A stretch of 44,701 bases of DNA from Marinosulfonomonas sp. (GTDB lineage: Bacteria; Pseudomonadota; Alphaproteobacteria; Rhodobacterales; Rhodobacteraceae), in NCBI GenBank assembly GCA_015488685.1, contig WFNH01000103.1, positions 1 to 44,701 of the forward strand, read 5' to 3'. The notes beneath the pieces are model-generated. The model made no database searches. It saw nothing but the letters and a program-made list of their open reading frames with translations, and was not told the origin of the DNA. Every line of letters starts with the position of its first letter. Position 1 is the first letter of the stretch. Of the stretch, positions 1 to 8,767 are shown in pieces. A program made the position numbers and the translations under genes.

Positions 1-971
1 CAGCCCAGCAACGCCCCACCCGGGAACGAAACCTTGGGGATCGATTGCCAGCCGCCCTCGGTAATGGCGCGGGCGCCGTAAGCCACCCGTTTACCGCCTT
101 TCAACAATTCAGCCACCATCGGATGATGCTTGAATCGCTGGAATTCGTTATAGGGTGAAAGATAGGGATTCTGGTAATTCAGATGCACCACAAAGCCGAT
201 AAAAACCTGATTGTTGTCAGCGTGATAGATGAACGATCCGCCACCGGCATTACCACCCAAAGGCCAGCCCATTGTGTGTGTCACAGTGCCTTCGCGGTGC
301 TTGTCTGGATCAATCTCCCAGATTTCTTTCATGCCAAGGCCGAATTTTGCGTAATCGCAATCCGCATCCAGCCCGTATTTGGCAATCACCTCTTTTGACA
401 GGCTGCCGCGCGCACCTTCGGACAGGAACACATATTTGCCGTTCAGGATCATCCCTGGTTCGTAAGCGGCTGATGGGGTGCCGTCGGCGTTCTTGCCGAA
501 TTCGCCGGCAACCACGCCCTTTACTTCACCATTGTCACCGAACACCAGTTCGGAACAGGACATGCCAGGGAATATCTCAACGCCCATGCCTTCGGCCTGT
601 TCGGCCATCCAGCGGCAAACATTGGCCATAGATACGATGTAACAGCCATGATTGCTTAGCAATGGTGGCATCGGTGTAGTTGGAATACGGATCTTGCCCG
701 CTTCGCCCAACATATAAAAGTTGTCCTTCTTTACCGGCACAGTGATCGGTGCACCCTTGTCTTTCCAGTCGGGGATCAGCGCATCCAGCCCAGCCGTGTC
801 CAGAACAGCACCGGACAGGATATGAGCGCCCACTTCCGAGCCTTTTTCCAGCACCACGATATTCAGATCTTCGTCCAGCTGTTTCAACCGGATTGCTGCC
901 GACAGGCCCGCAGGCCCCGCGCCCACGATCACCACATCATAATCCATCGCTTCGCGTTCAATCTCGGCCAT
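1..971 (-). CDS. etfD: Electron transfer flavoprotein:ubiquinone oxidoreductase, 5' part (runs off left edge)
   Basis: ETF-QO is a membrane-associated FAD/4Fe-4S enzyme that takes electrons from reduced EtfAB and passes them to ubiquinone. An open frame runs from ATG at 971 to the window edge, 323 codons, against about 550 residues for the whole family protein. The dinucleotide-binding motif GAGPAG is at residues 17-22 and the segment GSEVGAHILSGAV follows the first beta-alpha-beta unit, as in ETF-QO. The C-terminal iron-sulfur cluster domain lies outside the window. The start MAEIEREAM was chosen because it leaves a short lead before the FAD motif; a second ATG eight codons later is possible. 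EtfA and EtfB are in the same window at 35.7-37.4 kb and an acyl-CoA dehydrogenase at 24-26 kb, so the electron route is nearly complete here. Confidence 0.93.
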   Translation of the reverse strand, partial: MAEIEREAMDYDVVIVGAGPAGLSAAIRLKQLDEDLNIVVLEKGSEVGAHILSGAVLDTAGLDALIPDWKDKGAPITVPVKKDNFYMLGEAGKIRIPTTPMPPLLSNHGCYIVSMANVCRWMAEQAEGMGVEIFPGMSCSELVFGDNGEVKGVVAGEFGKNADGTPSAAYEPGMILNGKYVFLSEGARGSLSKEVIAKYGLDADCDYAKFGLGMKEIWEIDPDKHREGTVTHTMGWPLGGNAGGGSFIYHADNNQVFIGFVVHLNYQNPYLSPYNEFQRFKHHPMVAELLKGGKRVAYGARAITEGGWQSIPKVSFPGGALLG

Positions 972-1269
972 GTCAAATCCACCCTTTTCTGGCTGCCACG
1001 CAACATTGTTACGCGCGATCCCGTTAGATAGTTTGGTATCCGAAGCCGCATAGGCGGGTCAATTGAAACACGGCGTTACTCCACGGCATTTCGACGAAAA
1101 TCCTGCCTTGCCATCATCATTGGCCATACATATCTATAACGGTGACAATTCTCCGCCAAACACTGGCCCATTCGTGTATTTTCCTTGCAATCGACCCCGT
1201 GGTCGGTTTCTTTGCATAAACGGCCATAATTAGCGCCCGTATCGGCGCCTAAAGCAGCTAAAGAGTAAA
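972..1269. other. Intergenic region between divergent ETF-QO and greA
   Basis: This gap of about 300 bases should contain promoters for both divergent genes. I see no convincing -35/-10 pair with good spacing, no gene and no strong hairpin. A 69-codon minus-strand frame across 1076-1285 has no family features and overlaps the greA start, so I read it as chance. Confidence 0.5.
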
Positions 1270-1740
1270 ATGGAAAAAATACCACTGACCCGCGCGGGCT
1301 TTGACGCGCTTGATAAAGAACTGAAAATCCTCAAGTCCGAGGAACGCCCCGCCGTAATCCGCGCGATTGCCGAGGCGCGCGAACATGGTGATTTATCGGA
1401 AAACGCCGAATACCACGCGGCCCGCGAAAAACAGAGCTTTATCGAAGGCCGCGTAAAAGAGCTTGAGGGGATTCTGTCGCTGGCCGATGTGATCGACCCT
1501 GCCAGCCTGTCCGGCACCATCAAATTCGGGGCCACCGTCACATTGGTTGACGAGGACACCGACGAGGAAAAAACCTATCAGATCGTGGGCGAGCCGGAAG
1601 CAAATATCGAAAAGGGATTGCTGAACCTGAAATCTCCGCTGTCCCGTGCCTTGATTGGCAAAGAAGAAGGTGACAGCGTCGAGGTGAAAACGCCGGGTGG
1701 TGAAAAATGCTACGAAATCCTGAATATTGCCTATAAATAG
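1270..1740 (+). CDS. greA: Transcription elongation factor GreA
   Basis: GreA enters the RNA polymerase secondary channel and stimulates cleavage of backtracked RNA. The protein is 156 residues, the normal length. Residues 1-75 form the antiparallel coiled coil; the tip carries D41 and E44 in the motif [10 protein letters not shown], the acidic residues that hold the catalytic magnesium. Residues 80-156 form the FKBP-like domain. The gene starts with ATG and is followed after 26 bases by a gene of unknown function on the same strand. Confidence 0.97.
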   Translation: MEKIPLTRAGFDALDKELKILKSEERPAVIRAIAEAREHGDLSENAEYHAAREKQSFIEGRVKELEGILSLADVIDPASLSGTIKFGATVTLVDEDTDEEKTYQIVGEPEANIEKGLLNLKSPLSRALIGKEEGDSVEVKTPGGEKCYEILNIAYK

Positions 1741-1766
1741 CAACTAAAAGGGGGCTGTCCGGGTAA

Positions 1767-2792
1767 ATGAACCAGAACACCGATGATAAGCCCATCGATC
1801 TGGGCATTTTCAATAGCAAAGGACGGGGTGGTATTACCTCGGCCGAAATCATTGCGATTGTGCTGTCGGTGCTGTGGGTTGCAGGTGTCGTATTATTCTT
1901 TGCTTTTGCCCCCAAAGGCGAGGCAGGCGTCACATTGGACCCAGTGGTTTTCGTGATGAAATTTCTGGCGATTTTCTTGCCCATCGCCGTCATCTGGGTC
2001 GGGGCGCTTGCGGCGCGCTCGGCCCGCGTGATGCGCGAGGAATCATCGCGGCTTCAGGCCTCGATCGACGCCATGCGCCACACCTATCTGGAACAGACCC
2101 ATGCAGGGTATACAGCCGTGCAGCCTTCGGTCGAAAAGAAACTGGAAGAAATCGCCGCCACCGCCAAACAAACCGAAACCGCGATTGCCACATTTACCTC
2201 GGCCCGCAGCAATCCCGTAGAACAATCACCGGACAAACCCGCCATCCCCAACGGTGCGGCACAGGACGGTGACGAACAAACCAGCCTTGCCCTTGGCACC
2301 ACCGCCGAAGATATGGCCCCACCTGTCAGCGTGAACGATTTTGTCCGCGCCTTGAATTTCCCGGATGATCCGGACGATCGCGAAGGCTTTGCCGCCTTGC
2401 GCCGTGCGCTTAAGGACCGTCACGTCGCCCGTCTGATCCAATCTGCACAGGATGTGCTGACCCTGTTGTCACAGGACGGCATCTATATGGATGATCTGAA
2501 ACCGGAACATTCGCGCCCCGAAATCTGGCGCAATTTTGCACAGGGCGAACGTGGCCGTAGCATAGCGCCGCTGGGCGGTGTGCATGATCGCTCCAGCCTT
2601 GCGCTGACCTCGGGGCGGATGCGTCAGGACCCGATTTTCCGTGATGCGGTGCACCATTTCCTGCGACAGTTCGATAAAACCTTTGTCGAGTTTGAGCCCA
2701 ACGCCTCGGATCAGGATATCGTCGCCCTCTCCAACACCCGCACCGCGCGGGCCTTTATGTTGCTTGGGCGTGTAACGGGGACGTTTGATTGA
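1767..2792 (+). CDS. Conserved-looking membrane protein of unknown function (two N-terminal TM helices)
   Basis: I do not recognise the family. The 341-residue protein has a short polar N terminus, two hydrophobic helices at about residues 27-48 and 60-83, then a polar helical stretch at about 86-150 (rich in E, A, Q and R, possibly a coiled coil), an acidic proline-rich linker at about 150-190, and a C-terminal region at about 190-341 with no cysteine and no obvious catalytic motif. The two helices suggest an inner-membrane hairpin with a large cytoplasmic part. It follows greA by 26 bases and may be co-transcribed with it. Codon use looks like that of the neighbours, so it appears to be a resident gene. 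Confidence 0.8.
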   Translation: MNQNTDDKPIDLGIFNSKGRGGITSAEIIAIVLSVLWVAGVVLFFAFAPKGEAGVTLDPVVFVMKFLAIFLPIAVIWVGALAARSARVMREESSRLQASIDAMRHTYLEQTHAGYTAVQPSVEKKLEEIAATAKQTETAIATFTSARSNPVEQSPDKPAIPNGAAQDGDEQTSLALGTTAEDMAPPVSVNDFVRALNFPDDPDDREGFAALRRALKDRHVARLIQSAQDVLTLLSQDGIYMDDLKPEHSRPEIWRNFAQGERGRSIAPLGGVHDRSSLALTSGRMRQDPIFRDAVHHFLRQFDKTFVEFEPNASDQDIVALSNTRTARAFMLLGRVTGTFD

Positions 2793-2945
2793 ATATCAGG
2801 CATGGGGTTTGGAACGACCCATCGCATCATTAACTCCCTCGGAAAATGCTTGGAAACATGGGCAATGCTGTGGCACGCCAACAACTTGACAAAGCCGGTC
2901 AAGCGCCGTTTCCGTTCTTTGGCGGAGCGGTGCTGATCTATGGAT
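2793..2945. other. Convergent intergenic gap with weak stem-loop
   Basis: This lies between the convergent membrane-protein gene and the Lnt-like gene. An inverted repeat CTTGAC / GTCAAG (2885-2890 and 2898-2903, 7-base loop) could form a weak hairpin, but it is not followed by a T run on either strand. No gene is seen here. Confidence 0.3.
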
Positions 2946-4430
2946 TTAGCCAAGACCGGACCGATTAAAGCGCAGACTTATCAACAGCATAGCCGCGAAC
3001 AGGGTCACCAGAAGCCAACCGAACCAATCACCAAAGCGCTGATAAATCGTGTCGGCCTGCACCACGAAGGTTTCCCCCAGCACCACGCCGCGTTGATTAA
3101 TCGGAGCCTCGGCCGTGATGCGCCCATAGGGGTCGATCACCATGGATGCGCCGCTGACCGTGCCAAGGCCAAACGTTAGCCGGTTCTCCACCGCCCGAAA
3201 CACCGCATTGGCAGAATGGAACGGAGGAAAGGCCGTGGTGCCGTTGAAATCATTGTCCATCGGCAGCAGGATAATCTGCGCCCCGCTGCGCGCCAGTTCG
3301 CGCATGATCCACAGGCGGTGCACATCCCAGCAGACAGCCACGCCGACCTTGCCATAGGGTGAATCGTAAACGGGAAATTCCAGCGGCCCTTTGGAGAATC
3401 CAGCCTTTACCTCTCCGGGAACGATATTGATCTTGGCGCGGCGGATGGCCTCTGCCCCGTCCGGCGTGATCAACACGGCAGTATCATGCAGACCTGTCGG
3501 GGCGTTCCATGTGGTGTCGGCGGTGATGTAGCTGTGGGTTTCAGCCGCCAGCGCCTTTAGCTGGTCCATCATGGCTGCGTTGTCGATGTCGGTAAATTCG
3601 TTTTCAGGCCAGACCACAAATGCGGGGGATTGATCGGCCACGGATCGGGTCAGGCCTGCGTCCGCGTCAAAGATGCGTTGCGATAGTTCGGGGGATTCTA
3701 CCAATACCCCAGCGTCCTCGCCCATCGCCTGAATTTCGGGGTCTTGTCCGATCATGTCAGTGACAACCGCCACCTTGAAGGTGTCATGCGGCGCGGGGAT
3801 GATGGCGTAACCGGCAAGGATGATGGCAAGAGGTGCGGTCATGGCCAACAGCGCCGCACGGGTCGAGGCAAACCCTTTGCGCCCCGACAGGTTGATCAGC
3901 AATGCCGCCAGCCCGAGGTTCACCAACAGGATCATCACGCTTAGCCCCGGGAACCCCGTAACCGACAGCACCTGCAACGCGGGTGGAAAGCGCCACTGGC
4001 TGGCGGGTAACATCACAAACCACCAGTCTTCAATCTCCGGTGCGATGTATTTCAGGAACTCGATTGCGGCCCATGTCACCGGCAGCGCCACTATGGCCAA
4101 AGGTGCGGGAACGCGATGGGTCAGCCACAGGCCCAGCCGCAGGACCGAGGCGTAGAACATCCCTACCCCGACAATCAGCACATAGCCCCAGATTGGCGAT
4201 ACCACATCGGGATACCAGCGATGCACAATGGCGGAAAACAGAACGCCAAAAACCACTGACACCGGATAGACGCGCCGTGCATCCACCGTGAACAGCGCAA
4301 ACAGCAGCGGCACCAACGCGACCCAACCAACCAGCGGCACGTCTATGCCCGGCATTGCCGCAGCCATCATCACCGCCGAAAGCGTGGCCAACCCTGCCGC
4401 AGCACCAAAAGATGTATGTCCGTTTTCCAT
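2946..4430 (-). CDS. Apolipoprotein N-acyltransferase (Lnt)-like membrane CN-hydrolase
   Basis: Lnt adds the third acyl chain to the N-terminal cysteine of lipoproteins in the inner membrane. The protein is 494 residues. The first 220 or so are mostly hydrophobic with several TM helices, then comes a periplasmic carbon-nitrogen hydrolase domain, then a C-terminal TM helix, as in Lnt. The expected E-K-C triad can be assigned to E276 (VWPENEF), K333 (AKINIVPGE) and C367 (VAVCWDVH). The start at 4430 is supported by AAGGA eight bases upstream; an upstream in-frame start at 4475 lacks this support. The cysteine context differs from the usual CYE, and the gene is not beside phoH, ybeY or corC, the usual lnt neighbours. 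It could therefore be a second paralogue rather than the housekeeping enzyme. Confidence 0.8.
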   Translation of the reverse strand: MENGHTSFGAAAGLATLSAVMMAAAMPGIDVPLVGWVALVPLLFALFTVDARRVYPVSVVFGVLFSAIVHRWYPDVVSPIWGYVLIVGVGMFYASVLRLGLWLTHRVPAPLAIVALPVTWAAIEFLKYIAPEIEDWWFVMLPASQWRFPPALQVLSVTGFPGLSVMILLVNLGLAALLINLSGRKGFASTRAALLAMTAPLAIILAGYAIIPAPHDTFKVAVVTDMIGQDPEIQAMGEDAGVLVESPELSQRIFDADAGLTRSVADQSPAFVVWPENEFTDIDNAAMMDQLKALAAETHSYITADTTWNAPTGLHDTAVLITPDGAEAIRRAKINIVPGEVKAGFSKGPLEFPVYDSPYGKVGVAVCWDVHRLWIMRELARSGAQIILLPMDNDFNGTTAFPPFHSANAVFRAVENRLTFGLGTVSGASMVIDPYGRITAEAPINQRGVVLGETFVVQADTIYQRFGDWFGWLLVTLFAAMLLISLRFNRSGLG

Positions 4431-4567
4431 TATAAATCCTTGCCTGATGTTCATATCTTTAACATCGCAAACCACTTAAACAACACCCTGCTTTCACCTT
4501 TGCTCTGGCCAAAACCAACACATCGCGCTATTTGCGGCGGTTCGAGTGCGAAACCGGAGACCCCGAC

Positions 4568-6058
4568 GTGAAAACCGACCTTTTGACCACCCTGCGCCAT
4601 GACTGGCTGGGCAACATCCGTAATGACCTGCTGGCAGGCCTTGTGGTGGCGCTGGCCCTGATCCCCGAGGCGATTGCCTTTTCGAACATTGCCGGTGTGG
4701 ACCCCAAAGTGGGCCTGTATGCGTCCTTTTCCATTGCCGTGATCACCGCGATTGTCGGCGGGCGTCCGGGGATGATCTCGGCGGCAACGGCAGCGACGGC
4801 GGTGCTGATGGGCGCGCTGGTCCGGGAGCATGGGCTGGAATACCTGCTGGCGGCAACCGTGCTGGCGGGGCTGCTGCAAATCGCGGCGGGGATGCTGAAG
4901 CTGGGCAAGGTGATGCGGTTCGTGTCCCGCTCGGTTATCACCGGATTCGTGAACGCGTTGGCGATCCTGATCTTTATGGCGCAATTGCCCGAACTGACGG
5001 GGGTCACCACCTTGACCTATGTGATGGTCGCGGGCGGATTGGCCATCATTTACCTGTTCCCCTACATCACCACAGCCGTCCCTTCGCCTCTGATCACAAT
5101 CATCGTGCTGACCGGATTGACGATGTATTTCGGACTGGACGTGCGGGCGGTGCAGGACATGGGCAAATTGCCGGACACGCTGCCAATCTTCCTGCTCCCC
5201 GACATTCCGCTGAATCTGGACACGCTGAAAATCATCTTTCCCGTGTCCGCCGGTGTGGCCGCCGTAGGCCTGCTGGAAAGCCTGATGACGGCAACCATCG
5301 TTGATGATCTGACCGACACCGACAGCGACAAGAACCGCGAATGTGTGGGGCAGGGGATTGCCAACACCTTCACCGGTTTCATAGGCGGTATGGCCGGTTG
5401 CGCGATGATCGGGCAATCCATGATCAACGTGAAATCCGGCGGGCGCGGGCGGTTATCCACCTTTGCCGCCGGTGTGTTCCTGCTGTTCCTGATCGTGGTG
5501 CTGGGCGATTGGGTAAAACAGATCCCGATACCCGCATTGGTCGCGATTATGATCATGGTGTCGATCGGCACATTCAGCTGGTCATCAATCCGCGATATCC
5601 GGCATCATCCACGCTCCTCCAGTATCGTGATGCTGGCAACTGTGGTGGTCACAGTGCTGACGCATAACCTTGCCTATGGCGTGCTGACCGGTGTGCTGTT
5701 GTCGGGGATTTTCTTTGCCGGAAAGATTGCGCAAATCTTCCGTGTGACATCGGAATTGACAGCGGACGGGCGTCAGCGGACCTATACAGTCGAGGGGCAG
5801 TTGTTCTTTGCCTCGGCCCCCGATTTTACCGCCGCGTTTGATTTTCACGAGGTGCTGGAACGGGTGGTGATCGACGTCACCCACGCGCATATCTGGGACA
5901 TTTCTTCGGTTCAGGCGCTGGACATGGTGGTGGTTAAATTCCGCCGTGAAGGCGCCGAAGTAAAAATCATCGGCATGAACGAAGCCACTGAAACCATCGT
6001 GGATAAACTCGCGATCCATGATAAGCCTGATGCAATTGAACGTCTGATGGGGCACTAG
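4568..6058 (+). CDS. SulP family anion transporter with STAS domain
   Basis: SulP proteins carry sulfate, bicarbonate or other anions across the inner membrane. The N-terminal two thirds contain the SulP membrane core, including the early signature [15 protein letters not shown] and the GLYASF segment. The C-terminal part, from about residue 400, is a STAS domain with the conserved loop in [14 protein letters not shown] chose the GTG at 4568 because GGAGA lies seven bases upstream; a TTG at 4532 would add 12 residues. The protein is then 496 residues, slightly short for the family. It is followed after three bases by a UspA-type gene. The substrate cannot be read from the sequence. Confidence 0.93.
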   Translation: MKTDLLTTLRHDWLGNIRNDLLAGLVVALALIPEAIAFSNIAGVDPKVGLYASFSIAVITAIVGGRPGMISAATAATAVLMGALVREHGLEYLLAATVLAGLLQIAAGMLKLGKVMRFVSRSVITGFVNALAILIFMAQLPELTGVTTLTYVMVAGGLAIIYLFPYITTAVPSPLITIIVLTGLTMYFGLDVRAVQDMGKLPDTLPIFLLPDIPLNLDTLKIIFPVSAGVAAVGLLESLMTATIVDDLTDTDSDKNRECVGQGIANTFTGFIGGMAGCAMIGQSMINVKSGGRGRLSTFAAGVFLLFLIVVLGDWVKQIPIPALVAIMIMVSIGTFSWSSIRDIRHHPRSSSIVMLATVVVTVLTHNLAYGVLTGVLLSGIFFAGKIAQIFRVTSELTADGRQRTYTVEGQLFFASAPDFTAAFDFHEVLERVVIDVTHAHIWDISSVQALDMVVVKFRREGAEVKIIGMNEATETIVDKLAIHDKPDAIERLMGH

Positions 6059-6061
6059 AAC

Positions 6062-6910
6062 ATGTCAAAGATTATCGCACTGGTGGACGGCTCCATCTAT
6101 TCGCAAAGCGTTTGTGACCATGCCGCATGGGTGGCCACGCGTAAAGGCTCCAGCGTTGAAGTGATCCATGTTCTGAAACACCCCGAAGCCAAGCAAACAA
6201 ACCTGTCGGGCAACATCGGTCTGGGTGCACGCAGCAAGCTGATGGAAGAACTGGCAGATCTGGATGCACAAAACGCCAAGCTGGCGCAAAAACGCGGGCG
6301 CGCCATTCTGGAAGATGCCGAAGCGCGGTTACGGGCCGACGGAGTGAAGGATGTCACCACACGCCTGCGGCAGGGCGACCTGGTTGAAGAACTGCTGGCC
6401 GCCGAAGCGGACGCCGATCTGGTGATCATCGGCAAACGCGGCGAGGCGGCGGATTTCGCCAAGATGCATCTGGGCAGCAATCTGGAACGCGTTGTGCGGT
6501 CTTGTAAAAAGCCGGTTCTGGTGGCCTCGCGTGCGTTTGAAAAACCGCAGCGGTTTATGGTTGCCTTTGACGGCGGGGCATCGTCGCTAAAGGCGGTGAA
6601 CCACATTGAGCAAAGCAAGGTTTTCGCGGGCCTGGATTGCAAACTGCTGACTGTGGGGGCGGACAAGCCCGAAGTCAAACGCGCCCTAGAGGGGGCGGCG
6701 GCACTGTTGCGCGATGCGGGGTATCAGGTGGAAACCGAGATCGCGCAGGGACAGGCGGAAAAGGTGATTTGCGAGACATCGCAAAAGGACGGAACCGACA
6801 TTCTGGTGATGGGCGCTTATGGCCATTCCCGCATCCGCAGCCTGATCATTGGATCGACCACCACGGCAATGGTGCAAAGCTGTCAGGTGCCGGTTTTGTT
6901 GTTTAGGTAG
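6062..6910 (+). CDS. Tandem universal stress protein (UspA)
   Basis: Universal stress proteins are cytoplasmic nucleotide-binding proteins of broad stress response. This 282-residue protein has two Usp domains, about residues 1-155 and 160-282. The second ends with the ATP-binding signature G-x2-G-x9-G-S (from GAYGHSRI to IIGST). The first has a near copy, GKRG followed by HLGSN, with one extra residue between. The start is three bases after the SulP stop, so the two genes are almost certainly one operon and the Usp may monitor or modulate the transporter; that link is inference. Confidence 0.93.
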   Translation: MSKIIALVDGSIYSQSVCDHAAWVATRKGSSVEVIHVLKHPEAKQTNLSGNIGLGARSKLMEELADLDAQNAKLAQKRGRAILEDAEARLRADGVKDVTTRLRQGDLVEELLAAEADADLVIIGKRGEAADFAKMHLGSNLERVVRSCKKPVLVASRAFEKPQRFMVAFDGGASSLKAVNHIEQSKVFAGLDCKLLTVGADKPEVKRALEGAAALLRDAGYQVETEIAQGQAEKVICETSQKDGTDILVMGAYGHSRIRSLIIGSTTTAMVQSCQVPVLLFR

Positions 6911-6938
6911 GGGCGGACCCTTTCGTCTATGGGCAGAG

Positions 6939-6959
6939 GTCCCGGATCAGGTCCGGGAC
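6939..6959. terminator. Palindromic hairpin between convergent genes
   Basis: A perfect 8-bp inverted repeat GTCCCGGA / TCCGGGAC with the 5-base loop TCAGG lies between the convergent usp and aminotransferase genes. No T run follows, so it would be an imperfect intrinsic terminator. The core CCCGGATCA-GTCCGGGA resembles a short palindrome commonly seen between genes in many alphaproteobacteria, so it may be a dispersed repeat unit used as a transcript end. Confidence 0.5.
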
Positions 6960-6968
6960 AGCGCCAGC

Positions 6969-8141
6969 TTATTGCAAATCCGAAAACGCTTCTTTCAGCC
7001 GGTCAACCGCTTCCTGCACCACGGCCCTTGGCGTGGCCAGATTGAAACGCAGGAAGGTCTCGCCGCCGGTGCCAAAGGTTTCGCCGTGGTTCACAGCGAT
7101 TTTGGCGACTTTCTCGACCCGTGCGGTGTATTCCGCCGCGTCCATCCCTGTGCCGGAAAAATCGACCCATGCCAGATAGGTGGCCTCAAGCGGCATGGAT
7201 TTCAGGCCCGGAATGGCGTTGATCGCCGTATCGAACAGGTCGCGGTTGCCAGCCAGATAGGTGGTTAATTCATCCACCCACGCGGCCCCTTCAGGTGAAT
7301 AGGCTGCGGTGGTCATGAACAGGCCGAATGAATTTGGGGACATGCCCAGCGCGTGCATGGTGGAGGCGAATTTGGTGCGCAGGTCAGGGTCGGCAATAAT
7401 CACATTGCCGGTGTGCGCGCCTGCGATGTTGAAGGTTTTGGTGACGGCGGTCATCATCACCAGACGACCCGAGATCGAGGGATCAACCAGCGGCATCACC
7501 GTGTGTTTGGTGTCGGAAATAATCAGATCGTGGTGAATTTCATCCGACACCAGCAGCAAATCATGCCGCTTGGCAAAATCGGCCACGCCCTGCAATTCAT
7601 CCCGTGTCCAGACCCGTCCGCCGGGGTTATGCGGCGAACACAGGATCACCATCTTTTCCGCACCAGTCATTTGCGCGTCATAGGCGGCAAAATCCATTTC
7701 ATAGCGGCCATCATTGTTGACCAGCTGACATTCCACCACCTTGCGCCCTGCGGCGTTAATCACCTTGGCAAAGGCGTGGTAAACGGGGGTGAACAGCACC
7801 ACGCCGTCACCCTTTTCGGTAAAGGCATCGACACACAGCGCCGTCCCATTGACCAATCCGTGCGTGGTGAAAATGTCGCCTGCCTTCACGTCCCAGCCGT
7901 GGCGGTTCTTCATCCACCACTGGATTGCCGCCTTGTATTCGGCGTCATCCCCGAAATAGCCGTAGATCCCGTGATCGCGCATTTTCTGCACCGCGTCCTG
8001 CACACAATCGGGCGCACGGAAATCCATATCGGCGACCCACATGGCGATGCCGTCTTTCAGGGGCACACCATATAAAGGCTCCATCACGTCCCATTTGGCA
8101 CAGTGGGTATTGCGGCGGTCGATGATGTCGTCAAAGCTCAT
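6969..8141 (-). CDS. MalY/PatB family PLP-dependent aminotransferase / C-S lyase
   Basis: This is a fold-type I PLP enzyme of the MalY/PatB group, whose members usually cleave cystathionine or other cysteine S-conjugates. The 390-residue protein has the early WVADMDF segment, NPGG at 172-175, SDEIHHD at 199-205 (the Asp that pairs with the pyridine nitrogen) and the PLP lysine K235 in TAVTKTFNIAG. The start at 8141 has AGGGA seven bases upstream; the upstream in-frame start at 8213 does not. It is divergent from def. The substrate is not shown by the sequence, so beta-lyase activity is a family inference. Confidence 0.9.
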   Translation of the reverse strand: MSFDDIIDRRNTHCAKWDVMEPLYGVPLKDGIAMWVADMDFRAPDCVQDAVQKMRDHGIYGYFGDDAEYKAAIQWWMKNRHGWDVKAGDIFTTHGLVNGTALCVDAFTEKGDGVVLFTPVYHAFAKVINAAGRKVVECQLVNNDGRYEMDFAAYDAQMTGAEKMVILCSPHNPGGRVWTRDELQGVADFAKRHDLLLVSDEIHHDLIISDTKHTVMPLVDPSISGRLVMMTAVTKTFNIAGAHTGNVIIADPDLRTKFASTMHALGMSPNSFGLFMTTAAYSPEGAAWVDELTTYLAGNRDLFDTAINAIPGLKSMPLEATYLAWVDFSGTGMDAAEYTARVEKVAKIAVNHGETFGTGGETFLRFNLATPRAVVQEAVDRLKEAFSDLQ

Positions 8142-8239
8142 GGTTTTGTCCCTATATTCGATTTGTCTGCACGCTAACCGATTGCGCCATAATCGCAAGG
8201 GGCGTTGCACCATGGCGCATCATGTCTTACATGGGCGAT

Positions 8240-8767
8240 ATGAGCATACGACCGATCCTGATACACCCCGACCCGCGCCTGAAAAAGGCTTGTGCCCCTG
8301 TTGAGGGGGTCAGTGATGAAATGCGCAAGCTGGCCGAGGACATGCTGGAAACCATGTATGACGCGCCGGGCATCGGGCTGGCAGCACCACAGGTGGGTGT
8401 TTTGCAACGCCTGATCGTGATGGATTGCATCAAGGAAGAGGGCGCGGACCCGCAGCCGATGGTGTTGTTCAATCCCAAGGTTCAGTGGACCTCCGAGGCG
8501 CTGAATGTTTACGAGGAAGGCTGCCTGTCCATCCCCGAGCAATATGCCGAGGTCGAGCGCCCTGCCGAAGTCACCGTGACGTGGCTGGACATGCATGGCG
8601 CGGCTTGTGAGGCAAAGTTCGACAAGCTGTGGGCGACCTGTGTGCAGCATGAAATCGACCATCTGGATGGCAAGCTGTTCATAGATTACCTCAAACCGCT
8701 GAAACGCCAGATGATCACCCGCAAAATGGTGAAACTGAAACGCGAGCGGGCACGGGAAAAGGCATGA
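8240..8767 (+). CDS. def: Peptide deformylase
   Basis: Peptide deformylase removes the formyl group from the N-terminal methionine of new proteins. All three family motifs are intact: GIGLAAPQ, EGCLSIP with metal ligand C95, and QHEIDHLDG with H137, catalytic E138 and H141. I chose the ATG at 8240 because family members begin a few residues before RPILIHPD; ATGs at 8222 and 8231 are also in frame. The protein is 175 residues. Its stop overlaps the start of the next gene (ATGA), which opens a def / def-like / fmt operon. Confidence 0.96.
   Translation: MSIRPILIHPDPRLKKACAPVEGVSDEMRKLAEDMLETMYDAPGIGLAAPQVGVLQRLIVMDCIKEEGADPQPMVLFNPKVQWTSEALNVYEEGCLSIPEQYAEVERPAEVTVTWLDMHGAACEAKFDKLWATCVQHEIDHLDGKLFIDYLKPLKRQMITRKMVKLKRERAREKA

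Noticed and set aside
2885-2903. CTTGAC / GTCAAG stem as a terminator
   Set aside because: Only six base pairs and no T run on either strand; kept only as a weak note on the gap.
4451-5416. 321-codon minus-strand open frame opposite the SulP gene
   Set aside because: Composition is rich in H, Q, R and G with no hydrophobic core or motif; it is the codon-bias shadow of the transporter.
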